Origin: JAWMQL01 sp033283165
GTDB lineage: Bacteria > Pseudomonadota > Gammaproteobacteria > Pseudomonadales > Halieaceae
Assembly: GCA_033283165.1 (NCBI GenBank)
Contig: JAWMQL010000014.1
Span: forward strand, 1 to 23,578
Direction: 5' to 3'
Length of the DNA: 23,578 bases
Shown here piece by piece: positions 1 to 7,074 of this stretch. The notes beneath the pieces are model-generated. The model had not been told where the DNA came from. It saw only the letters and a list, made by a program, of their open reading frames with translations, and did not search any database. Numbering within the stretch: the first letter of the stretch is position 1; each line of letters begins with the position of its first letter. The position numbers and the translations under genes were made by a program.

Positions 1-1
1 T

Positions 2-127
2 AGAAACGAGCGCACTTCCATTTTTGAAAACATCAGTATTGAAGCGGCGACAGCGTGTCTAAGCGACCTGAACCAAGTTGGGATTAGTCTTGGCATGGAA
101 TCCGAATGCTTGCCCATCTCGGATTAA
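2..127 (+). CDS. 3' end of an unidentified gene (partial)
   Basis: From base 2 a reading frame stays open on the plus strand for 41 codons and ends at a TAA at 125-127. The peptide ends in GMESECLPISD. The composition looks like ordinary protein and no alternative frame is better, but the piece is too short to assign to a family. It would be the C-terminus of a gene that begins to the left of the window. It could also be a chance open frame, so confidence is low. Confidence 0.35.
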   Translation, partial: RNERTSIFENISIEAATACLSDLNQVGISLGMESECLPISD

Positions 128-182
128 GTTTTGTTACAGATCGCTTCGATCTCTAAACGAGGATAAACGAAATGTCGGAAAG

Positions 183-204
183 TAGGCGATAGCGGACCCT
201 AGCC
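183..204 (+). repeat. Short intergenic repeat module, left copy
   Basis: This 22-bp stretch matches 21709-21730 at 19 of 22 positions in the same orientation. In the right-hand copy the module lies about 25 bp before the long dispersed repeat. Here it is separated from the long repeat by the gene at 323-814. The rest of 128-322 holds nothing I can name. Confidence 0.5.
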
Positions 205-322
205 GTAATCTGGCCTCACCCACCGTCTTATGGCCGCTCCCACCTCATAGCCGACGGTTGTATTGAGTAGAGTCGGGGTCGGCTTGCGGCCAAGAGGAGA
301 CACTGTGACAACGGGTATGCGA

Positions 323-814
323 TTATTTTGCTGGTAGTTTATTGTCGATGTAAGCGATGAATCCAGAATCAAAGTTTGACCTTGATGCCACCCACCACTT
401 TGCGACGGACGGAGCTTTGAGTAGGTCATCAATAGCTCGAGCGTAATATTCCCATGTAGCCCATTGATCTGTACCACCTAAATTTCGGCTGTTCTGCAGA
501 AAGAAGGTTTGGTGGGATTCAAATTGAGTGAAGAGCATTCTGCCGAAACGAAAGCGATCTACTGCGTCCAGGCTGTCGTGGTCGGAGTATCCCTGCAACA
601 TCAATTCCGCAACACTTCTACTCTCCACAACGCTTAGATTCATTGCTACGACACCATTCAATGATGCGTGTTCTCCTTGATTGAAGAGCGCTGTCGTGTT
701 CTGCACGACGTTTTCATTCGTCATGGATATTTGTTTGGCTAAGTAGATCAATGAAACTATGAAGCCCACCGCCGCCAATAGTTCAGCTATCGCCCCGATT
801 GCTTCCCAATTCAT
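323..814 (-). CDS. Small membrane-anchored hypothetical protein
   Basis: A 163-residue protein with one hydrophobic segment at about residues 8-26 (GAIAELLAAVGFIVSLIYLA), followed by a soluble, mostly helical, Asn- and Ser-rich domain. I know no enzymatic motif in it. The start is well supported: an AAGGAG ribosome site sits seven bases before the ATG. The shape, one N-terminal membrane helix plus about 135 residues of soluble domain, matches small uncharacterised proteins seen in many marine proteobacteria. The helix probably leaves the C-terminal domain on one face of the inner membrane. It stands alone between repeat-rich intergenic DNA on both sides, so context says nothing about its job. 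Confidence 0.75.
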   Translation of the reverse strand: MNWEAIGAIAELLAAVGFIVSLIYLAKQISMTNENVVQNTTALFNQGEHASLNGVVAMNLSVVESRSVAELMLQGYSDHDSLDAVDRFRFGRMLFTQFESHQTFFLQNSRNLGGTDQWATWEYYARAIDDLLKAPSVAKWWVASRSNFDSGFIAYIDNKLPAK

Positions 815-914
815 CGTTTATCTCCTTGATGTTCGAACCTCAACAAGGGTAGCCCCATGTCCGCAATTAGGCGAACAGAGACTATTCAGTCGACGGTGAA
901 TCAGCTTTTTCAAC

Positions 915-1190
915 GACCGCTATCGCAGAGCAAAGCAGACACTCTTCACTACGTCTCGATATACTTTCCACCAAACAACCCGACGCACTCGACGAACCCG
1001 TCGCCAGTTCAATAACTGCAAGGCCTTGTGGACAATGGAAAGGCGTCGGGTGCGACGGGTTGGGGTGGAGTTTCTGCGGCGCTGGCGGTGGGACTTTAGG
1101 AGATCACTAAAATTTTCACGGGCAGAGTTATTGGAGGTTTACGGGCAAAAAGGGGAGTACGGGGTAGTGTTGGTGGTATACCTTTCTCTG
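915..1190 (+). repeat. Dispersed repeat, left copy, with internal palindrome
   Basis: About 276 bp align with 21754-22044 in the same orientation. The best stretches are 973-1003, 1041-1061 and 1096-1128, where identity is about 85-90% by eye; overall it is nearer 70-75%. The element has an internal inverted repeat: an arm at about 976-1003, rich in CCCG(A/T)CG units, pairs with about 1041-1061 to give a long GC-rich hairpin with a loop of roughly 40 bases. A palindrome-free tail with a conserved block at about 1096-1128 follows. The repeat fills most of the 815-1265 gap. I see no transposase in it. It could be a MITE-like element or a decayed structured RNA. Confidence 0.7.
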
Positions 1191-1265
1191 ACGAATTCGC
1201 ACTTCAAGCCGCCACGATTAGCTCAAACAGAAAGGGTGGTGAGCAGATGGAATACCTGGGTGCTT

Positions 1266-2699
1266 CTACAACACGGGTGCGGCCAGTCTGGAAAGCTTTA
1301 CGCCAAGTCGCCACCAAAGGGGGCGGTCCTGCAAGCCTTCGATATCTATCAGCTCTGCGTGGTTGAAATCCGATTCGAACATGGCCGCCATTCGGCTCGC
1401 AAAATCCTCATCGACGATCACGGCCGCGACCTCGAAGTTCAGGCGAAACGAGCGATTGTCGAAATTGTGTGTGCCCACACTGGAAATGTGCCTGTCAATA
1501 AGCATGACCTTTTCGTGCAGAAACCCCGGTTTGTAGGCATAGAAGCGAATGTCCAGCCCCTTCAATTGCTCGATATAGTGGAACGCTGCGAGGTAGACGG
1601 GTAAGCTGTCAGGCTTGCCGGTGGTGATTATCCGTACATCGACACCGCGCAATGCAGCGAGTTGCAGGGCTTTCATGACCGCTTCGTCAGGCACGAAATA
1701 GGGGGCCGAAAGCCAGATACGCTCCCTCGCACCGTTAAGTGCGGCGACAAAAAAGAGGCTCGCACTTTCCAGTTCCCCGGTTGGCGCTGTGGGCAACACC
1801 ATGACCTGCTGGTTGTAGGACGGGGATGCTGTGGGGGTCCAGTTAACTTCCGGAATCCTCCGGGTTGCCCAGTACCAGTCTGATAGTATGGTTGCCTGAA
1901 GCTGAAGCGCCGCGGGACCCTCGATTCTTACGTGAGTATCGCGCCAGGGACTGAAGTCAGGGTTCATGCCCATGTATTCATCGCCCACGTTGTGACCGCC
2001 GACCCAGGCAATGTTCCCGTCGATGACGACCATTTTCCTGTGATTGCGAAAATTAAGCTGGAAGCGGTTACGCGAACCCTGGGTTGGCTTGAATGCGCTG
2101 ACTTCGATACCAGCCGAGCGCAAATCATGCAGGTAGGTCTCGGGCAGCCCGGAACTGCCGACTTCATCGTAGAGTACGATCACTTTCACTCCGGCGCGGG
2201 CGCGCTCCTCCAATGCATTTTTAACCCGCCGCCCCAATTGGTCGTCGTGGATCATATAGAACTGAAAGAGTATGTAATTTTCCGCGCGGGCTATACCCTC
2301 AAGTATGCTGTCAAACGTGGCATTTCCATCAATGAGTAACTCCACCGCGTTACCGCTGACAAGGCCATGCACCGAAAGCTTATTGACTGCGTTGTACCAG
2401 GACGGTGCATCAGTCTCGGGCACGCTCCATAGCGAAATATGCTTGAGATATTCAGTGAATAGGTGATCGATTTCCCCGGCCCGCTCCTCGAAGGCATCGG
2501 CCATGCCCTCGAAGTGGCTTCTACCAAAGACCGCGTAGGCCGGGACAGCGATAAACGGCATGCTGAGCAGGGACACGGTCCATGCTACCGCGCCAGTCGA
2601 TGTGCGGGTAGTCAGCGCGGCATGCATTGCCATCAGGATGCCCGCGACATAGAACGCAGATACGGCAAGTCCTATCATACTTCTCTTCTTCAGTCTCAC
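1266..2699 (-). CDS. cls: Cardiolipin synthase (phospholipase D family)
   Basis: A 477-residue inner-membrane enzyme that condenses two phosphatidylglycerol molecules to cardiolipin and glycerol. Two N-terminal membrane helices (about residues 8-30 and 37-58) are followed by two phospholipase D halves. The first HKD motif has H220, K222 and D227; the second has H395, K397 and D402, each followed by the usual SVGTHNFDNRS-type or WVGGHN segment. Length and layout match bacterial ClsA-type enzymes of about 480 residues. The annotated start is a GTG at 2699. An ATG seven codons later (2678) has a purine-rich GAAGAGAAG stretch just before it and is an equally good start. The gene lies 68 bp downstream of the exported protein at 2768-3577 and could be co-transcribed with it. 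It has no evident link to the hydrolase cluster. Subtype A versus C is not certain. Confidence 0.93.
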   Translation of the reverse strand: MRLKKRSMIGLAVSAFYVAGILMAMHAALTTRTSTGAVAWTVSLLSMPFIAVPAYAVFGRSHFEGMADAFEERAGEIDHLFTEYLKHISLWSVPETDAPSWYNAVNKLSVHGLVSGNAVELLIDGNATFDSILEGIARAENYILFQFYMIHDDQLGRRVKNALEERARAGVKVIVLYDEVGSSGLPETYLHDLRSAGIEVSAFKPTQGSRNRFQLNFRNHRKMVVIDGNIAWVGGHNVGDEYMGMNPDFSPWRDTHVRIEGPAALQLQATILSDWYWATRRIPEVNWTPTASPSYNQQVMVLPTAPTGELESASLFFVAALNGARERIWLSAPYFVPDEAVMKALQLAALRGVDVRIITTGKPDSLPVYLAAFHYIEQLKGLDIRFYAYKPGFLHEKVMLIDRHISSVGTHNFDNRSFRLNFEVAAVIVDEDFASRMAAMFESDFNHAELIDIEGLQDRPLWWRLGVKLSRLAAPVL

Positions 2700-2767
2700 G
2701 ATTCCAGTGCTTTAAGTATGCGTACGCTCTCCGGCTTCACCTGGCCAGGTGTGCAATTTTTCGGGCA

Positions 2768-3577
2768 TCAGCGACAGCCACCGTAGCAGAAACGTGGCTC
2801 GGTGAAATAGATCACACCAAACTCCCAGCCGGCCCCGTAGGAGCCGTCGAAGGCATCCGAGTACGTCAGCGCTGCGACCAGCTTTGGGCTTTCCCAGCGC
2901 ACACCGACGCGATAGGCCGGCTCGGCGTAAGCCTCGCCCGCCGTCCCAAAAACCTCCCCGACAATCGCCGATTGCGGAATGACATCGTAAACGGCCAACC
3001 GCGACATGTAGGTAAATCCCCAGGCGGATTCGCTGTGCTGTTCGCGGTCAACATTGTAGGTCACACCAGGCAACACATCGAGCAACACGGAATTGTTCGC
3101 AAACGCGTAGGTGCCGGTGCCCATGACCCACCAGGACTGGAAGGCATCGTTTACTTCGCCGGCCTCCTTGTGCTCCGGGGTCAGGCCGGTCCCGAAGAGG
3201 ACGCTGTAACCCGTCGCCTCGTCCTCGCTCTGGCTGAGGCGGTGCTTGGCAAAGAGGCTGGTAGCGGTGTACTCGTCATCGCCCCCGCGCGGATCGTCGT
3301 AGTAGTGCGTCAGTTGCAGATTGAACTCCCACTCGGGCACGAGGGCGCCAATGGCGTAAAACTGGGAGTACTCCTCGCCGACGGTGCCCACGATGGTGGC
3401 GACGCCGTGGGGAGCAACCCACTGATTGTCCCCGGCAAACTGCTGGGCATTGGCAAAGCCCGCGCCCCAAAAACCTACTCCCACCGCCACGTTCAGTACC
3501 GTCGCGAAAGGCAACTTGTTTCGCTTGCACGCAGCAGCGTGCTCCTTGTAATAAGCTTGTATCAAAACGTACTCCAC
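2768..3577 (-). CDS. Exported beta-barrel-like hypothetical protein
   Basis: A 269-residue frame with alternating short hydrophobic strands rich in Trp, Tyr and Gly, typical of a small outer-membrane beta-barrel. A signal-peptide-like stretch runs from about residue 18 to 43 (KRNKLPF then a hydrophobic core ending GFANA, followed by QQ). The upstream residues make the GTG start at 3577 doubtful. An AAGGAG site lies just inside the frame (codons 11-12), about 18 bases before a TGC-AAG-CGA stretch, but no in-frame ATG follows it, so the true start may be a rare codon or the 5' end may be disrupted by the neighbouring gene relic. The C-terminus (FCYGGCR) lacks the terminal aromatic residue usual in barrels. 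The pattern resembles uncharacterised transporter-like barrel proteins. No substrate can be assigned. Confidence 0.7.
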   Translation of the reverse strand: MEYVLIQAYYKEHAAACKRNKLPFATVLNVAVGVGFWGAGFANAQQFAGDNQWVAPHGVATIVGTVGEEYSQFYAIGALVPEWEFNLQLTHYYDDPRGGDDEYTATSLFAKHRLSQSEDEATGYSVLFGTGLTPEHKEAGEVNDAFQSWWVMGTGTYAFANNSVLLDVLPGVTYNVDREQHSESAWGFTYMSRLAVYDVIPQSAIVGEVFGTAGEAYAEPAYRVGVRWESPKLVAALTYSDAFDGSYGAGWEFGVIYFTEPRFCYGGCR

Positions 3578-3635
3578 GGTTTGGCTCTCACGTACAGAAC
3601 ATTAAAGTATCCCAGGTCAACTCTGTAGCCCGGAA

Positions 3636-3899
3636 AAATTGCGGACGCCGTCGCACATGCACCCGAGGTTGAGCCGATGCGGCCAGCCTGCAGGCCCTCG
3701 TCGATATTGCGAAGTCCTTCTCGATGTCCATGCTCGGGGTCAGACCATCACGCAAACTGATCGCATGTCCCATCCGCTGCTGCCAATGGAAATGGGTGTC
3801 GATAAAACTAGGCGCCACTACAAGGTCCTTGGCGTTGATGGTTTCTTCATTTTTAATCTTTTCCCTTGTAATGACCGCGATCCTGCCGTATTTCTGTTT
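3636..3899 (-). pseudogene. Relic of a third D-aminoacylase-like amidohydrolase
   Basis: Read on the minus strand from about 3893, this encodes GRIAVITREKIKN, then ETINAKDLVVAPSFIDTHFHW and LRDGLTPSMDIEK, which aligns closely with residues 48-105 of the intact protein at 5351-7012. A jump in frame at about 3719-3722 then gives NIDEGLQAGRIGSTSGA, matching residues about 187-202 of the same protein (LLDEGLQEGAIGIGVGA). About 80 codons are missing between the two blocks and the whole C-terminal two thirds is gone. The metal-binding HxH is still present. It sits 50 bp downstream of the last intact gene of the cluster in the same orientation, so it is probably a decayed third tandem copy. No intact protein can be made from it. 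Confidence 0.85.
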
Positions 3900-3948
3900 C
3901 CAATCACTATAGGGCTATAGAGTCACACGATACTTAGCCCCAGGCGAT

Positions 3949-5286
3949 TCAATCCAAGGTGTTTTTGTAAATCTTGCCGTCCTTCATGATGACAACGAAG
4001 TTCTTCTCGGGGTCGGCGATGAGATCGATATTCTCGAGCGGGTTGCCGTCAACCAGAAGGATATCCGCCAACGCACCCTCCTTGATCACGCCATTCTCAC
4101 CGGGATAGGGATCCCTGGGGCCAGACATCTTGAACAGCTCGTAATTGGTGCTGGTAGCCATTTTCAACACCTCCCAGGGCTCATACCACCTTGTGAGTTT
4201 TGTCAGTGCTTTGCCCTGTTTGGCCGCAATCTCCGCTCCGTTTTGCAGATCCGTGCCAAAGGCGACCTTCAGATCATACTTTTTGGCCAACGCGTAGGCT
4301 TTCTCCGTGCCTCTGGTCATTTCCAGGAATTTTTGTTGTTCGAAAGATCCATCAGGAAATGGAGGAGCGTCTTCATCATTCAGCAAGGGTTGCAAACTAA
4401 GCCATGCATCCTTTTTCTTGATCAGTTTTGCAGTGTCTTCCGTTATCATCTGGCCGTGATCAATACATTGAACCCCCGCCTCCAGGGCTCCACGGACCGC
4501 GACGTCTGAATAGGCGTGTACCATTACATATGTGTTCCAGGTCGCTGCCGTATCTACCGCAGCCTTCATTTCCTCCAGCGTATATTGCCTTACATCCAGG
4601 GGGTCACTGAATGAAGCCACGCCTCCGCCCGCCATGACCTTGATCTGGGTGGCGCCACTCATTAAATTCTCACGCACCCGTCTCATCACCTGGGGAACAC
4701 CGTCTGCGACCTTTGTCCACCCCATGATTTCCCCATCGAGAAGTTCTCTTCCGTCTTTCCTTGTTATCGCTGTAGGAAAGCGGAAATCCCCATGACCGGA
4801 AGTCTGTGTTATATATGCACCTGAAGGATAGATTCTTGGCCCCAGATATCGTCCCTCATCGATTATTTTCTTGATGCCAAAAACCGGACCTCCAGCATCA
4901 CGGACAGTGGTAAAACCCCTCATTAGCGTTGCTTCGGCGCTTTCCGCACCCGCCAGTGTCAGATAGCCAAGGTCATTCACAAGGATTTCCCTGCTTGAAA
5001 TATGGGCATGCATCACATGCCAATGAGCATCGGTAAGCCCGGGCATCAGGGTGCGGCCACCGCCGTCGATCACCTTACCGCCGGCGACCGCCAAAGGCTC
5101 CGTTGATACCGCGGTGATCAGGTTGCCGGTCACCACCACGTTCGCGTCCTTGATCAGCTTTTCATGAACGCCGTCAAACACGTTGACGTTGATGAAGAGG
5201 ATCGGCCCATCGGCTTCCTGAGCTGACAGCGCAGGGCTGGCGAGGACAAGCACAACCGACACAATAACACCCGTAAGTCTTTTCAT
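3949..5286 (-). CDS. Exported amidohydrolase, ochratoxinase/prolidase-like (B2)
   Basis: A 445-residue member of the metal-dependent amidohydrolase superfamily, in the branch (Met_dep_hydrolase_A) that includes Xaa-Pro dipeptidases of the Sgx9260 type and ochratoxin A amidases. A Sec signal peptide (residues 1-22, cut after ALSA) sends it to the periplasm. Metal ligands are visible: H88 and H90 (DAHWH), the probable carboxylated lysine K216 (TQIKVMAGGG), H257, H277 (IDHG) and D346 (GTDL). The SGHGDFR segment at 163-169 is a hallmark of the branch. The ATG at 5286 has a GGAGG site six bases upstream. It is about 60% identical by eye to the protein at 10197-11552. It is the last intact gene of the run, 64 bp after the previous one. 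Expected reaction: hydrolysis of an amide bond next to a free carboxylate. The substrate is unknown. Confidence 0.9.
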   Translation of the reverse strand: MKRLTGVIVSVVLVLASPALSAQEADGPILFINVNVFDGVHEKLIKDANVVVTGNLITAVSTEPLAVAGGKVIDGGGRTLMPGLTDAHWHVMHAHISSREILVNDLGYLTLAGAESAEATLMRGFTTVRDAGGPVFGIKKIIDEGRYLGPRIYPSGAYITQTSGHGDFRFPTAITRKDGRELLDGEIMGWTKVADGVPQVMRRVRENLMSGATQIKVMAGGGVASFSDPLDVRQYTLEEMKAAVDTAATWNTYVMVHAYSDVAVRGALEAGVQCIDHGQMITEDTAKLIKKKDAWLSLQPLLNDEDAPPFPDGSFEQQKFLEMTRGTEKAYALAKKYDLKVAFGTDLQNGAEIAAKQGKALTKLTRWYEPWEVLKMATSTNYELFKMSGPRDPYPGENGVIKEGALADILLVDGNPLENIDLIADPEKNFVVIMKDGKIYKNTLD

Positions 5287-5350
5287 TTTTGCCTCCAGTG
5301 GAGCGTTCCAGATGAGTGGAATTAGGCGATTGCCCAGCTTTTTTTGCCGT

Positions 5351-7012
5351 TCATTCCTGTTTTAGCAGTTCTGCCGCGCCGGTGTCATCAGCTTCATGCA
5401 TGTCCGGTACGTTGATACTGAACTCGCCCAACCACTTGTTAACTGTCACCGGTTCGAACCGACCTTTTGCCTCCACCGGAAAACGAATCGACTGACCGGG
5501 CTTGACGTCGAGGACTTTACCTTTATTCACCACGATCGTGCCGTTGACGATGACATAGGGAATACCCGTCGGCGGCAGGCCGTTCTCACCGAACTTGTAG
5601 CTTGCATTGGCCTTGACCGTTTTTGGGTTAAACAATGTCAGGTCAGCGATCTTGCCCACTTGCACGCGCCCGCGCTCCTTCATCGCCTCGAGCCCCGTGT
5701 CACCCAGGTGCTTTGCATTCCAGAAGCTAAGCTGCGCCAGCGTGAACATCAGCGGCACACCATGTTCCCGACCCAACTGCAATGTTTTGGAATAGGAAGA
5801 TGCCGTACGCGGATGGCCGGCGTAGCGGGTGACGTCCGCATCCCAGGGGAGAAGCTTGCCGTCTTTGTCGACCCCTTGCATCGCATCCGACGCCACCACC
5901 ATTTCCGGGATGGTCAGCCAGTACTTCAACCACTTCTTGCGTGGCGGCAGGTGCACTACGATAAAGTAGCCTGGCTTCTCCTTAACCATCTGCTGGTACT
6001 CATCCCTGGTCAGGAACTTGTCTGCACCCGGGTCGTAGATGGTTTCTTCATACTTGTAACCGTTCACCTTTTCCCATATTTCGGGGCGCAGAAAATCGGC
6101 GGCAATCAGCGTCGAGCCGGCAGCGAAGGGGTAATACTCAGCCCAGACGTTGTAGCCCTGTGCGCGCAAAAGCTGCAGCTTCTCCTCGTTTTCCCACCAG
6201 CCGTAGTCGTTGTCGTGTGCCAGGAGCAGTGGAGCGCGAAGTGCCACAGCGTTGGCCAGAACTTCGTCGAGGGCGATCGGTGCCTCGTTCGGCGTCTGGG
6301 TATTGAGGTGGTATCGTGTGTGCACCGAGATCAATCGGCCGTAGCGCGCAGCGGTGCGCTGGGCTTCGAACTGTTCGTAGCTCGTCATACCACGCTGGAC
6401 GTAAGCCGCCCCAACGCCGATACCGATCGCCCCCTCCTGCAAGCCCTCGTCGAGCAATTGCATGATCTGGTTCATCTGCGGAATGGTGCTACGCGTTACC
6501 GACCAGCCCTGCACGCCGTCCTTGGCGCTTTCGTCGACATACGCGCCCGAATTGGAGGCGTCCAGTGGCACTTTGACCCTGACTTCCGGATCGTGAACCA
6601 GTAATCGCGTAAGAGCCATGCTCACCGTGGTGCCGTAGTTCACCTGCCAGCCGGCTTTGTCCTTGCTCGCGTACCACTCGGCGATGCGCGTCGACCCCGC
6701 TTCGAGATCCATACCGGTGGTAACGCCGTCCGCCACCACCAACTTGGTTGCAAACGGATCGACCGAGTGAAAGTGCGTGTCGATAAAACCGGGTGCCACC
6801 ACCAAGCCCTTGGCATTAATGGTTTGTTTACCCTTAATTTCTCCCTTGGTAATGGCTGCGATCCTGCCGTCCTTGACGCCGACATTGGCGATGTCCTCAT
6901 ACATCGTCTCCGGATCCATCACCCGACCGCCGTTGATGACCAAATCGTAGTCGGCGGCGAGAACTGGTCCGGCCAGTACGAGACCCAGGACTATACAAAC
7001 GAACTTATACAT
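5351..7012 (-). CDS. Exported N-acyl-D-amino-acid deacylase-like amidohydrolase (A2)
   Basis: A 553-residue amidohydrolase of the D-aminoacylase family, whose known members cut the acyl group from N-acyl-D-amino acids. The frame opens at 7051, but the ATG at 7012 follows a GGAG site by eight bases and starts directly on a signal peptide (residues 1-19, cut after VLA), so that start is chosen. Motifs: GFIDTHFH with H80 and H82; H231 (SVHTR); H266 (LAHDND); D376 (VVASDA). The bridging Cys of Alcaligenes D-aminoacylase (in a GNCG context) is absent. The same place reads MDLEAG with E104. The C-terminus has the usual GRVQ-GKIADLTLFNP composite domain. It is about 70% identical by eye to the gene directly upstream (7075-8745), from which it is separated by 62 bp. 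Deacylase is the likely activity; substrate and stereochemistry are not proven. Confidence 0.88.
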   Translation of the reverse strand: MYKFVCIVLGLVLAGPVLAADYDLVINGGRVMDPETMYEDIANVGVKDGRIAAITKGEIKGKQTINAKGLVVAPGFIDTHFHSVDPFATKLVVADGVTTGMDLEAGSTRIAEWYASKDKAGWQVNYGTTVSMALTRLLVHDPEVRVKVPLDASNSGAYVDESAKDGVQGWSVTRSTIPQMNQIMQLLDEGLQEGAIGIGVGAAYVQRGMTSYEQFEAQRTAARYGRLISVHTRYHLNTQTPNEAPIALDEVLANAVALRAPLLLAHDNDYGWWENEEKLQLLRAQGYNVWAEYYPFAAGSTLIAADFLRPEIWEKVNGYKYEETIYDPGADKFLTRDEYQQMVKEKPGYFIVVHLPPRKKWLKYWLTIPEMVVASDAMQGVDKDGKLLPWDADVTRYAGHPRTASSYSKTLQLGREHGVPLMFTLAQLSFWNAKHLGDTGLEAMKERGRVQVGKIADLTLFNPKTVKANASYKFGENGLPPTGIPYVIVNGTIVVNKGKVLDVKPGQSIRFPVEAKGRFEPVTVNKWLGEFSINVPDMHEADDTGAAELLKQE

Positions 7013-7074
7013 TTTGCATTCTCCAATATTGTTTATCGAATGATGACGCATACACCCGATTCTACCGCTTATTC

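Noticed and set aside
199..477. 92-codon minus-strand open frame
   Set aside because: It overlaps the better-supported gene at 323-814 on the same strand, has no ribosome site and contains repeat-module sequence.
973..1061. Palindromic repeat read as an integron attC site
   Set aside because: The arms are flanked by AAC/GTT-like ends, but the arms are too uniform, the RYYYAAC/GTTRRRY cores are not clear, and no integrase or cassette array is present.
2627..3628. 333-codon plus-strand open frame
   Set aside because: It is antisense to the exported barrel-like gene at 2768-3577 and to part of cls. No recognisable domain; it is explained by GC-biased third positions.
3588..3818. Small intact gene starting at GTG 3818
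   Set aside because: Its N-terminus is an internal amidohydrolase segment and its C-terminus is frameshifted, so it is part of a gene relic rather than a real small protein.
5396..6604. 402-codon plus-strand open frame
   Set aside because: It lies wholly antisense to the D-aminoacylase-like gene A2, whose motifs and signal peptide are clear. The opposite frame has low-complexity, His- and Arg-rich sequence with no ribosome site.
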